From assembly GCF_001679785.1 (NCBI RefSeq), contig NZ_CP016293.1, positions 124,001 to 188,000 on the forward strand: a DNA stretch of 64,000 bases, read 5' to 3'. This document shows, one piece after another, positions 35,484 to 44,160 of this stretch. The DNA comes from Rhizobium leguminosarum (GTDB taxonomy: Bacteria > Pseudomonadota > Alphaproteobacteria > Rhizobiales > Rhizobiaceae). Within the stretch, counting starts at the first letter, position 1. Every line of letters begins with the position of its first letter. Under the pieces are notes generated by a model, which saw nothing but the letters and a program-made list of their open reading frames with translations, searched no databases and had not been told where the DNA came from. Position numbers and translations under genes: made by a program.

Positions 35484-36257
35484 TCATGCCTGCTTTTCAG
35501 TGAGCCAGCCGAGGATGTTCTTCCAGAGCCGGCCGTAGCCTTCCCATTCGCAGAAAGCAGGCGACAGCCAGTGCGGGCCGATATCCGACGTCCAGGCCGC
35601 CGTCCGCCCAGTGCCATGCGTGCCGACGACGAGCAGCGGATGGCCGCCCTGATCCTGAGGCAGGCGTGCGACGACCTCGACATCGGCGCGGTCGCGCACT
35701 TCGACCTCGTTGACGCCGAGAAGCACCGGCCAGGCGCCCTCGAGACCCCGCATCGTCGGATGCTCCGGCTTCATCACCTCGGCAACGGTTCCCTCGGGAA
35801 TTTCGACGCGGTCGTCATAAGGCAGGCACATGACGGGCAGCGTGTCTTCGACGGGGGTGCGCCGCCAGCGCGCCTTGCCGTCGATGCCCTGGAAGGAGAA
35901 GTATCCGCCGACCATCAGCAGGCCGCCGCCCTTCTCCACCCATGCCTTCAGAAGCTTCAGCCGGTTCGGCACCGTGCGCGAATGCAGCCACACATCCGGC
36001 GGCAGCAGCAGCGAATTGGCGCCGATATCGGAGAGAATGATGGCGTCGTACGCGTCGAGCCCCGCCATATCGAAGGGGAACTTCTCCACCGCCTCATGCG
36101 CCGGCATATAGGTGAGCTCGAAGGCGCTGCCGGCGAGTGCTTTCACCAGCGGTTCGGCGCCGAGATGGAAGGTGACGCTGCCGAACTGATCGAAGCCTTT
36201 GTAATGGGTAGCGGAGCTAACCCAGCTCTCGCCGACAAGGAGGATTTTCTTGGTCAT
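35484..36257 (-). CDS. Glutamine amidotransferase-like protein (DUF1355 type)
   Basis: Cytoplasmic protein of 257 residues with a class I glutamine-amidotransferase-like flavodoxin fold (KKILLVGESWVS opening, YDAIILSDIGANSLLLP, GGGLLMVGGYFSFQG). At the nucleophile elbow the sequence is GGYFS with no Cys, so it is unlikely to be an active amidotransferase. The family is uncharacterised; here it is in the middle of the sugar operon, 35 bases before the BtpA gene. Confidence 0.8.
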   Translation of the reverse strand: MTKKILLVGESWVSSATHYKGFDQFGSVTFHLGAEPLVKALAGSAFELTYMPAHEAVEKFPFDMAGLDAYDAIILSDIGANSLLLPPDVWLHSRTVPNRLKLLKAWVEKGGGLLMVGGYFSFQGIDGKARWRRTPVEDTLPVMCLPYDDRVEIPEGTVAEVMKPEHPTMRGLEGAWPVLLGVNEVEVRDRADVEVVARLPQDQGGHPLLVVGTHGTGRTAAWTSDIGPHWLSPAFCEWEGYGRLWKNILGWLTEKQA

Positions 36258-36294
36258 GGTCTGCGTTTACCTGTGATCGATTGAATGGATGGGG

Positions 36295-37374
36295 CTAGGC
36301 TTCGGCATGAAAGACGCGGCGCGGATTGCTGCGCATCATCTCGTCGAGAACCGTCCTGTCGAGGCCGTGGCGCTGAAGACGGGGAAGGAAGTGGCGGAGG
36401 ATATAGGCGTAGCCGTTGCCGCCGTAGTGCGTCAGCATCATCTTCAGAAACACGTCGTGCGAGAGAAGAATCCGGTCGAGATAACCGGCCTCGACGAGAC
36501 GCACGATCGCGCGCGCCGCCTCCTCGTCGCTCGGGCACTGCACCTGCTGGTCGGCATAGAAGAAATCCATACCGATCATGTCGTATTCGATGAAGGCGCC
36601 GCGCTCCGCCAGCTCGCTCTGATAGGCGATGTCGTCATGCGACGGATTCATGTGGCAAAGCACGGTGTGGCGGAGATCCGCCCCCTCCTCCGCCACCACG
36701 TCAAGCACGCGGTGGCCGAGACGGAACCAGCCCGGCAGATGCACCATCAGCGGAAGTCCGGTCAGCACCTGCGCCCGGGCAGTGCCGCGCAGCGATTTTT
36801 CTTCCTCGGAGGTGAAATCCGAGGAGACGCCGATCTCGCCGATCAGGCCGATCCTGACGCCGGTGCCATCGACGCCTTCTCTTGCCTCGCGGACGATTTC
36901 CCGTGCGATGTCATCGACGCTCATTGCCGCGACGCCTTCCGGATGTGAGGAGCCGAGGTAATAACCCGCCCCCATCACGATGTTGAGACCGGATGCTTTC
37001 GAGATGCGTTGGAGCGCCAGGGGATCACGGCCGATGCCCTTGCAGGTCGGCTCCACCACCGTACGGCCGCCTTCTGCTGCGAAATCCTTGAGCTCGGCGA
37101 TTGCCAGCTGTTCGTCGTCGAGCGTGATATTGTGCTTGTTGACGAAGGGATCCTGCCGGAGTTCGCCGAGGATCTCCATGCAGACGAAGCTTTCCGCCAG
37201 ATATTGCCGTTCCGGCGTCTTCGGCGCGTGCCACCAGCAGCGGCAGTCGTTGAGGATATGCTCGTGCATCAGCGTCACGCCGAGCGCATCCGCCGAAATC
37301 GGACCGGTGACGGTCATCACCTTGCCGGATCGGACATGCGCTTCGGACAGGCTTTCTGCTGTCTGCTCGCTCAT
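36295..37374 (-). CDS. Phosphotriesterase-family metal hydrolase (probable lactonase)
   Basis: Binuclear metal TIM-barrel hydrolase of 359 residues. Ligands are His37 and His39 (MHEH), bridging Glu180 (LIGEIG, replacing the carboxylated Lys of true phosphotriesterases), His212 (VHLPG), His241 (CHMNPS) and Asp307 (LSHD). Members with a bridging Glu are PHP-like proteins and sugar lactonases. Close upstream is the permease (4 bases), so it is in the operon; opening of a sugar lactone is a reasonable but unproven role. Confidence 0.87.
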   Translation of the reverse strand: MSEQTAESLSEAHVRSGKVMTVTGPISADALGVTLMHEHILNDCRCWWHAPKTPERQYLAESFVCMEILGELRQDPFVNKHNITLDDEQLAIAELKDFAAEGGRTVVEPTCKGIGRDPLALQRISKASGLNIVMGAGYYLGSSHPEGVAAMSVDDIAREIVREAREGVDGTGVRIGLIGEIGVSSDFTSEEEKSLRGTARAQVLTGLPLMVHLPGWFRLGHRVLDVVAEEGADLRHTVLCHMNPSHDDIAYQSELAERGAFIEYDMIGMDFFYADQQVQCPSDEEAARAIVRLVEAGYLDRILLSHDVFLKMMLTHYGGNGYAYILRHFLPRLQRHGLDRTVLDEMMRSNPRRVFHAEA

Positions 37375-37378
37375 CGCT

Positions 37379-38383
37379 TCATCCTTTCCTGCCCAGCCGG
37401 AAATGGAAATTGGCCGTGAAGATGCGCGTGTTCAGCCAGATGGCGACGAGGATGATGGCGCCGGTGACGATCTGGGTGAAGAACGGCGATATGTGCATCA
37501 GGATCAGGCCGTTGCCGATGACGGCAATAGTCAGCGTGCCGAGTACGGTGCCGAGGATGGTGCCCCGTCCGCCCATCAGCGACGTTCCGCCGAGCACGAC
37601 GGCAGCGATCACCTGCAGCTCGAAACCGACGGCGGCATTGGACGAGCCGGAACCGAGGCGAGCGGCGATCAGCAGCCCGGCGACCGCGCAGGCGACGCCG
37701 GAGATGATATAGACCGAGGCAATGATCCATTTGGCGGGCATGCCGACACGCCGCGCCGCCTCCGCATTGGAGCCGACCGCCACGACCTGCCGGCCATATT
37801 TGGTCGCGGTGATGACGACATAACCGAGAATGGCGATGATGACGGCGATGATCGCCGGGATCGGGAAGCTGAGGATTTCGCCCCGGCCGAGCGCGAAGAA
37901 GCCCGGTGCATCCTTGATAGGGATGGAATAGCCCTGGGTCAGATAGAGCGCCAGGCCGCGCAGGATCGACAGGCCGGCAAGCGTGACGATGAAGGCCGGA
38001 ATACCCTGATAGGCGGTAAACCAGCCCTGGACCAAGCCCATAAAGGCGCCGAGCACGAGCATGCCGATGACCACCGACGGCCAGGGAACACCCATCGCCA
38101 TAACGATCGCCGCGACCGCATTGACGAGGGCGACCTGCGAGCCGACCGACAGATCGATGCCGCCGGTGATGATGACGAAGGTCATGGCGATGGCGACAAT
38201 CAGGATGGGAGCAGCCTGGCGCACGATGTTCAGGATATTGCCGAGCGTGAAGAAGGTTTCGCTGCCGATCGAGAAGAAGATCATGCAGGCCAGAAAGAAG
38301 ATGGCGATCGACAGGACCTGTGCGTGTTCGCCGAAGAAATCGGCGACGCGCGAGCCATGACCGCGTTCGGTATAAGCCGTCAT
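37379..38383 (-). CDS. Ribose-type ABC importer permease (RbsC-like)
   Basis: Inner-membrane permease of 334 residues with eight to ten hydrophobic segments; conserved FVIITGGIDLSVGSQVAL and GNGLILM blocks mark the RbsC/FrcC group. ATG at 38383 overlaps the ATPase stop (ATGA). Confidence 0.92.
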   Translation of the reverse strand: MTAYTERGHGSRVADFFGEHAQVLSIAIFFLACMIFFSIGSETFFTLGNILNIVRQAAPILIVAIAMTFVIITGGIDLSVGSQVALVNAVAAIVMAMGVPWPSVVIGMLVLGAFMGLVQGWFTAYQGIPAFIVTLAGLSILRGLALYLTQGYSIPIKDAPGFFALGRGEILSFPIPAIIAVIIAILGYVVITATKYGRQVVAVGSNAEAARRVGMPAKWIIASVYIISGVACAVAGLLIAARLGSGSSNAAVGFELQVIAAVVLGGTSLMGGRGTILGTVLGTLTIAVIGNGLILMHISPFFTQIVTGAIILVAIWLNTRIFTANFHFRLGRKG

Positions 38384-39201
38384 TGTCTGGCTCCTTCACC
38401 AACGATCAGCCTGACGAGATCTTCGAGGTTGGTGCTGCCGATCTGCCGTTCGGCCACCTTCGTGCCCTCGTACATCACCGCGATACGGTCACAGACCCGA
38501 AAGAGATCCTGCAGCCGGTGGGTGATGAGGATCACCGAAACCCCATTTGCCTTGACGCGGTTGATCAGGGCTAGAACCGCCTCGACCTCGGCGACGGCAA
38601 GTGCAGACGTCGGCTCGTCCATGATCAGCACCTTCGGCTTGAACGAGGCGGCGCGTGCAATGGCGATCGCCTGACGCTGCCCGCCGGAGAGCTGGGCGAC
38701 TTTGCCGGTCAGCCTGGGTATTCGGATCTCAAGCGAATCCAGCATCTTGCGTGCTTCGGCCAACATCGTCCTGGTGTCGAGAAACGGTCCGCGGCTGAGT
38801 TCGCGGCCGAGGAAGAGATTGCCGACGACATCGATATGATCGCAGAGGCTGAGATCCTGGAAGACCATTTCGATGTTACGCCCACGCGCATCCGCGGGGC
38901 CGGAGAAGCGAACTTCTTCGCCTTCCATAGTGATGGTGCCGGCATCGGGAATGTAGGTTCCCGAGATGATCTTCGTCAGAGTCGATTTGCCGGCGGCGTT
39001 ATCGCCGACAAGGCCCAGGCATTCGCCGGGGAAGATGTCGAGATCGACGCCGCGCAGGGCCTGGTGCGAGCCGAACGACTTGCGGATACCGCGCAGCGAG
39101 ATGCGCGGGTCGGATCGGGTGCCGCCGGATGTTCCGGTTCCGGAGGATGCGACCCCTCCGGAACCGGCGGCAGCGATGTCACGCTGTCCGCTTTCGATCA
39201 T
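38380..39201 (-). CDS. Ribose-type ABC importer ATPase, single domain (FrcA-like)
   Basis: ATPase of 273 residues: Walker A GDNAAGKST, signature LSGGQRQ, Walker B LIMDEPTSAL. Unlike RbsA it has only one nucleotide-binding domain, as in the fructose system FrcBCA of rhizobia. A 25-residue Gly/Ser-rich N-terminal extension precedes the domain. Overlaps the binding-protein stop (ATGA). Confidence 0.9.
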   Translation of the reverse strand: MIESGQRDIAAAGSGGVASSGTGTSGGTRSDPRISLRGIRKSFGSHQALRGVDLDIFPGECLGLVGDNAAGKSTLTKIISGTYIPDAGTITMEGEEVRFSGPADARGRNIEMVFQDLSLCDHIDVVGNLFLGRELSRGPFLDTRTMLAEARKMLDSLEIRIPRLTGKVAQLSGGQRQAIAIARAASFKPKVLIMDEPTSALAVAEVEAVLALINRVKANGVSVILITHRLQDLFRVCDRIAVMYEGTKVAERQIGSTNLEDLVRLIVGEGARQ

Positions 39202-40151
39202 TTGAAGACGGCCCGATACGGCTCGACATTCTCCTTGGTCACGATGGTGATCGGCACCGAGATCGTCTTGGTGACGGCCTCGCCGGCCGAGGCCTTGACG
39301 AGCGCGTCGACGGCGGCACCGCCCATTGCGGCCGGATCCTGCTGGACGACGGCGACGACGAAGCCGGCATCGATGCCGGCAATGGCTTCGGCGGTCAGAT
39401 CCCAGCCGAACACCTTGATCTTATCCTGCTTGCCCTGGCTCTGGACGGCGGCGATCGCCCCCATCAGGGCCGGTTCGCCGGTGGCGTAGATCGCCGTCAG
39501 GTCAGGATTGGCGGTGATCAGGTTTTCAGCCGCCGCAAGGGCGTTGTCCTGGATGTTCTGCCCATCGACGACGCCGGCCATTTCAATGCCGTCGACGCCT
39601 TTCAGGGTCTTCTCGAAGCCCTCCTGGCGGATGTTCTGGATGAACGAGTTCAGCGCGCCGACAACGCCGAGCTTGGCCTTGCCACCCATGTTCGCCTTGA
39701 CGTAGTCGAGGAAGTATTTGCCCATGTCGGCGCCGGCCGCGGCATTGTCCACGCCGATCTGCGCCTTCTGCGGACCATCAGGCAGGATGGCGTCGATGGC
39801 GACGACCGGAATGCCGGCATCGGCCGCCTGCTTGACGGCCGGCATGATGCCGTTAACGTCGATCGCCACGACGGCAAGGCCGGAGACCTTTTCCTGCACG
39901 TAGGTTTCGATCGCGCTGTTTTGCGCGGTCGTCTCGTTGTTGGCGTTGAAGATCACCAGCTTGACGCCGGCGGCATCGGCCGCCTTCTGGGCGCCCTCAT
40001 TCATCTGATTGAAGAAAAGCGCCTGCTGGTTGATCTGCACCAGCGCGATGGTCTTCTTTTCCTGGGCCGCGGCGCCGGACAGGCCGATGAAGGTCAATGC
40101 CGTGAAGCCGGCGGCTGCGATCATCGTTCGTCTTGTCAAATTCAGTGTCAT
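39198..40151 (-). CDS. Ribose-type ABC importer substrate-binding protein (RbsB-like)
   Basis: Periplasmic binding protein of 317 residues; signal peptide MTLNLTRRTMIAAAGFTALT with cleavage near AAAQE; mature region ALVQINQQALFFNQMNEGAQ and later AIYATGEPALMGA as in RbsB/FrcB. ATG at 40151 with GAGGA 7 bases upstream; the longer frame runs into the LacI gene. Ligand: a pentose, hexose or derivative by family. Confidence 0.92.
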   Translation of the reverse strand: MTLNLTRRTMIAAAGFTALTFIGLSGAAAQEKKTIALVQINQQALFFNQMNEGAQKAADAAGVKLVIFNANNETTAQNSAIETYVQEKVSGLAVVAIDVNGIMPAVKQAADAGIPVVAIDAILPDGPQKAQIGVDNAAAGADMGKYFLDYVKANMGGKAKLGVVGALNSFIQNIRQEGFEKTLKGVDGIEMAGVVDGQNIQDNALAAAENLITANPDLTAIYATGEPALMGAIAAVQSQGKQDKIKVFGWDLTAEAIAGIDAGFVVAVVQQDPAAMGGAAVDALVKASAGEAVTKTISVPITIVTKENVEPYRAVFK

Positions 40152-40188
40152 GTTCTCATCCTCTTTTGGTTTTTGACGTTGCTGATTA

Positions 40189-41211
40189 TTATTTCGCAGG
40201 CGGCGCAACGGAGTTCCGCACCACGATTTCGACAGGCAAGAGTTCTTCCGAGGCGGATGGTTTCCACTCGTGCCAATTGGTTTCCAGAAGCAGTTCCAGC
40301 GACCGTCTTCCGATCTCACGCACCGGCTGACGGATGGCGGTGAGCGGTGGCGCAAAGAGATGAAGCGGACCGACATCGTCGAAGCCGATGACTGAGATGT
40401 CGCCTGGGATCGAGACGCCTCGGCTTCTGAAGACCTCGACCAGTCCGATGGCGATCTCGTCGGAGCTGGCAAAGATCGCCGTCGCTTTTCGGTCCCCGGA
40501 GAGATAGTCGAGCGCCGCCGCACGGCCGTATTCGATCGTATATTCGCCGGCATATCGATCGGCCCGGGCCTCGTCGCCATGCCGTTCCCTCAGCGCTTTC
40601 AACAGGCCGTCATAACGCCTGCGGGCGCTGATCATGCGTTCGTCGCCGCCGATGAAGAGGACATGGCGATGGCCTTGCTCGGCCAGATGCTGGCCGGCGA
40701 GATAACCACCCTGCTCATTGTCGCAGAACAGCTTCGGCGCCTTCGAATCGGGAATGTCCTCGTCGACGATGATGACCTTGCCGCTGCCGTTGATCAGCGC
40801 GGCAAGCGCGCCATCATCGGGGTGGTTGGTGACGAAGATCAGGCCGTCGACGTGATTGCGTTCGATCAGCTGCAGATATTCGATCTCGCGCCCCGGCCGG
40901 TTGAGCGTCGCGTGCAACGAGACCGCGAGCTTCTTTTCATCGGCCGCCTGCTCGACGGCGGCGACGAGAGTCGCGAAGAAAGGGTTGGCGATATCGGGCA
41001 CGACGAGGCCGATCGTGTCCGAGCGCCCCCTGCTTAGCCGGCGCGCATGCGGGTTCGGCCGGTAGTTCAGGGTCTTGATCGCATCCTCGATGCGCTTCTT
41101 GGTCTGAAAGGGAAGATCGAGGCTTCCGTTGACGAAACGCGACACGGTGGTGACCGACACGTTGGCCGCGGCCGCAACATCCTTCAGGCTCGGTGTCGTT
41201 CCCTTGGCCAT
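40189..41211 (-). CDS. LacI-family transcriptional repressor of the ribose-type operon
   Basis: Regulator of 340 residues: N-terminal helix-turn-helix (LKDVAAAANVSVTTVSRFVNG) with the hinge helix, then a sugar-binding core (DTIGLVVPDIANPFFATL; VIGFDDVGPLHLFAPPLTAI). It is first in the operon, 37 bases before the binding-protein gene, and a long palindromic operator lies 13 bases upstream of its start, so it probably represses itself and the whole run of downstream genes until the sugar is present. Confidence 0.92.
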   Translation of the reverse strand: MAKGTTPSLKDVAAAANVSVTTVSRFVNGSLDLPFQTKKRIEDAIKTLNYRPNPHARRLSRGRSDTIGLVVPDIANPFFATLVAAVEQAADEKKLAVSLHATLNRPGREIEYLQLIERNHVDGLIFVTNHPDDGALAALINGSGKVIIVDEDIPDSKAPKLFCDNEQGGYLAGQHLAEQGHRHVLFIGGDERMISARRRYDGLLKALRERHGDEARADRYAGEYTIEYGRAAALDYLSGDRKATAIFASSDEIAIGLVEVFRSRGVSIPGDISVIGFDDVGPLHLFAPPLTAIRQPVREIGRRSLELLLETNWHEWKPSASEELLPVEIVVRNSVAPPAK

Positions 41212-41223
41212 TGACTGAACCCA

Positions 41224-41254
41224 TTGTAAAGCGGTTTACTAAACCGCTTTACAA
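41224..41254. promoter_or_regulatory. 31-bp palindromic operator with two LacI-type half-site pairs
   Basis: TTGTAAAGCGGTTT, spacer ACT, AAACCGCTTTACAA: perfect 14-bp arms. Each arm contains a TAAA-N4-TTTA LacI-family core with central CG (41227-41238 and 41240-41251), giving two closely packed operators just upstream of the LacI gene. Confidence 0.8.
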
Positions 41255-41344
41255 GAAAATATCGATTGCTCGCCGTTGTCAACAGCAATGAATGTGCAGG
41301 GTCTGTTTTTGTTGCCAGCCGATCGAAGCTCGACCGGCAGGCGG

Positions 41345-42214
41345 TCAGCCGATCGTCGGGTCGAGCTTGTCGCGCAGCCAGTCGCCGGTGATGCTGATCG
41401 ACAACGTCGTCAGCATGATGACGAAGGACGGCGCCAGCATGATCCAGGGCGCACGGGTCAGATATTCGCGCCCGTAACCGACCATGTTGCCGAGGCTGGT
41501 CATCGGCGGCTGAACGCCGAGGCCGAGGAAGGAAAGGCTGCTTTCCATTAGGATGATCTCAGGAAAGGTCAGCGTCATCGAGACGATCAGCGTCGAGGCG
41601 ATGTTCGGCAGGATATGCTTGAGATAGACATGCGCCGGCTTGGCGCCGAGCTGTGTAACAGCGGCGGCATAGCCCTGGCCGCTGGCAGCGATGGCAAGGC
41701 CGCGCGCAATCCGTGCATAGCGTTCCCAACCGTAGAAGCCCATCAGGCAAATAAGCAGCGGCAGCGAACTGCCGAAGAAAGCAAGTACGGCAAGCGCCAT
41801 GATCAGGAACGGCATGGCCGCCTGGAAATCGGCAAGCATGACGACGAGCTGCTCGACGACGCCACGGAAATAAGCGGCGAGAAAGCCGAGCGTCGTGCCC
41901 ACGAAGGCCGAGATCAGCGTTGCGCCGAAGGCGATCAGCAGCGAGATGCGGATCGACACGATGAGGCGGGAGAGAACATCGCGGCCGAGTTCGTCGGTTC
42001 CGAGCCAATGCGCGGCATTGCCGGGCAGTGACAGGCGGTTCTTCAGGTCGAAGGCGGTGATATTGTAGGGCCGGATCCAGTCGGCCGTAAGCGCGATCAG
42101 GATCACGACGGCGATCCAGGCAAAACCGATCATCACGAAAACGGGCACGCCGCGCTTCTTCTTCTCGCGCACTTCGTGGATGACGGTTGCCGGTTGCGCA
42201 GAGATATTTGTCAT
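41345..42214 (-). CDS. Peptide-type ABC importer permease, DppC type
   Basis: Inner-membrane permease of 289 residues with a long N-terminal cytoplasmic arm, about six segments and the DppC block HWLGTDELGRDVLSRL. Last gene in the minus-strand operon starting at 48561, 11 bases after the DppB-type gene. Confidence 0.9.
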   Translation of the reverse strand: MTNISAQPATVIHEVREKKKRGVPVFVMIGFAWIAVVILIALTADWIRPYNITAFDLKNRLSLPGNAAHWLGTDELGRDVLSRLIVSIRISLLIAFGATLISAFVGTTLGFLAAYFRGVVEQLVVMLADFQAAMPFLIMALAVLAFFGSSLPLLICLMGFYGWERYARIARGLAIAASGQGYAAAVTQLGAKPAHVYLKHILPNIASTLIVSMTLTFPEIILMESSLSFLGLGVQPPMTSLGNMVGYGREYLTRAPWIMLAPSFVIMLTTLSISITGDWLRDKLDPTIG

Positions 42215-42225
42215 GATTCCGCTCC

Positions 42226-43155
42226 CTAATGCCTTGCCTGGTTGCTGCGCAGACGCGGGTCGAGATAGCCGTAAAGGATGTCAACGACGAAATTCGAAAA
42301 CACCATGGTTGCTGCCACCAGCAGCAGGATGCACTGGACGACGGCGAGATCGCGGTTGGAGACGGCGACGACGAGAAGCCGGCCGACGCCCGGCCAGGAG
42401 AACAGCGATTCCACCACGACGGCGCCGGCGATCAACGTGCCGACCATGAAGCCGGCGATCGTCACGATCGGGATCGCCGCATTCGGCAGCGCATGGCCCC
42501 AGACGACGTTTCGCCAAGCAGTGCCTTTGGCGCTAGCCGTACGGATATAGGGCTGGCCAAGCACCTCGATCATCGCGCTTCGGGCAAAGCGGGCAAGAAT
42601 GCCGGCACCGCCGATACTCATGGTGATGATCGGCAAAATGGCATGCATCCAGCTGTCCTGGCCGCCCGACGGCAGCAGGCCGAGCGTGACGGAGAAGATC
42701 AGCACCAGCACGAGGCCGAGCACGAAGCTCGGCATGGTGAAGCCGACCACCGCGCTCGTCATGACGGCGCGATCGGTCGAACTGTCGCGATGGAGGGCGG
42801 CGTAGACGCCGGCCGGAATGCCGATCACCAGCTTAAGGATGAGGGCCGGGATCGTCAGCTCTAGCGTTGCTGGAATGCGGTCGAGCACGAGCTGGATGGC
42901 CGATTGGCCGTCGCGCATCGAAATGCCGAGATCACCGCGGGCGATCGCGCCGAAATAGCGCAGATACTGCACCCAGATCGGCTGATCGAGTCCCCAGGCG
43001 GCACGGAAGGCGCGGATCGCTTCCGGCGGCGCTTCCGGACCTATGATCGTCAGGGCCGGGTCGCCGGAAAGGCGCAGAACGACGAAGGCAAAAGTCACCA
43101 CCAGCACGATGGTCATCAGCGCGCGGAACGCCCTTATCAGGAAGAAACGGATCAT
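42226..43155 (-). CDS. Peptide-type ABC importer permease, DppB type
   Basis: Inner-membrane permease of 309 residues; opening MIRFFLIRAFRALM and the typical YLRYFGAIARGDLG block of DppB. About six segments. Three bases after the stop of the preceding ATPase gene. Confidence 0.9.
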   Translation of the reverse strand: MIRFFLIRAFRALMTIVLVVTFAFVVLRLSGDPALTIIGPEAPPEAIRAFRAAWGLDQPIWVQYLRYFGAIARGDLGISMRDGQSAIQLVLDRIPATLELTIPALILKLVIGIPAGVYAALHRDSSTDRAVMTSAVVGFTMPSFVLGLVLVLIFSVTLGLLPSGGQDSWMHAILPIITMSIGGAGILARFARSAMIEVLGQPYIRTASAKGTAWRNVVWGHALPNAAIPIVTIAGFMVGTLIAGAVVVESLFSWPGVGRLLVVAVSNRDLAVVQCILLLVAATMVFSNFVVDILYGYLDPRLRSNQARH

Positions 43156-43158
43156 GGC

Positions 43159-44160
43159 TCAGCTCTCCATGAGCGTTGACGCGGATGCGGGCGTGACGAG
43201 GTGGCAAGCAGCTTTTCGACCCGCCTCGATGGTGACGAGTTCAGGCGTCTCGATGCGGCAGCGCTCGACCGCATGACCACAGCGGGGATGAAAGGCGCAG
43301 CCCGCAGGCCGGGCAGCGGGGTTCGGCGGTTCGCCCTGCAGGATGATACGGTCGCGCAGCGCCGTGCCGGGGACCGGAACGCTGGAGACCAGTGCCTGCG
43401 TATAGGGATGCAACGGGCTGCGGAAAAAATCCTCCGAAGCTGCTTCCTCGACGATCCGGCCGAGATACATCACCGCGACGCGATCGGCGATGTTGCGCAC
43501 GACCTTCAGGTCATGGCTGATGAAGGCCATGGCGATGCCCCGCTTTTCCTGCAGGTCGCGCAACAGGTTGATCACCTGCGCCTGGATCGAGACGTCGAGA
43601 GCCGAGACCGGCTCGTCGCAGACCAGAAGCTCCGGATTGGTGGCGATGGCGCGTGCAATGACGACGCGCTGGCGCTGGCCGCCCGAAAGCTCGTGCGGAT
43701 AACGCTCCGCCTGATCGCGGCGAAGGCCGACGGCGATGAGCAGTTCATCGACACGTTCGCGCCGCCCCTCCTCGCTTCCGACGGCATGGATGGCAAGCGG
43801 TTCGCCGATCTGAGCGCCGATCGAGATGCGCCGGTCAAGGGCTGCCAGCGGATCCTGGAAGACGAGCTGCATGCGCGCCCTCAGGCTACGCCAACGCGGC
43901 GTTCTCAGTGCCGGCATCGCCTCCCCGTCGAAGCGAACGCTGCCTTCGGTCGGAGCTTCGAGCCCGAGCAGCAGCCGGCCCATCGTTGATTTTCCTGAGC
44001 CGGATTCACCGACGATGCCGAGCGTCGTCTTCGGCGCGACCGACAGCGAAACGCCGTCGACCGCCCGGACATGGCTCGGCTTTCCGAAGACGCCGCGGCG
44101 CATCGTATAGGTCTTGACGAGGTCGTTCGCTTCGATCAGCTGAGGTTCGCTCATGCCCAT
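43159..44160 (-). CDS. Peptide-type ABC importer ATPase, DppF type
   Basis: ATPase of 333 residues: Walker A GESGSGKST (51-59), signature LSGGQRQR, Walker B VCDEPVSALD, C-terminal oligopeptide tail with the HPYT and Cys-rich CAFHPRCGHA regions. Start overlaps the DppD-type gene by 10 bases; an ATG at 44154 is possible. Confidence 0.92.
   Translation of the reverse strand: MGMSEPQLIEANDLVKTYTMRRGVFGKPSHVRAVDGVSLSVAPKTTLGIVGESGSGKSTMGRLLLGLEAPTEGSVRFDGEAMPALRTPRWRSLRARMQLVFQDPLAALDRRISIGAQIGEPLAIHAVGSEEGRRERVDELLIAVGLRRDQAERYPHELSGGQRQRVVIARAIATNPELLVCDEPVSALDVSIQAQVINLLRDLQEKRGIAMAFISHDLKVVRNIADRVAVMYLGRIVEEAASEDFFRSPLHPYTQALVSSVPVPGTALRDRIILQGEPPNPAARPAGCAFHPRCGHAVERCRIETPELVTIEAGRKAACHLVTPASASTLMES

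Noticed and set aside
36980..38674. 564-codon open frame on the plus strand opposite the lactonase, permease and ATPase genes
   Set aside because: It lies over three genes with clear families and its translation is rich in Asp/Arg/His/Gly repeats without any domain; it is a reading shadow of high-GC genes.
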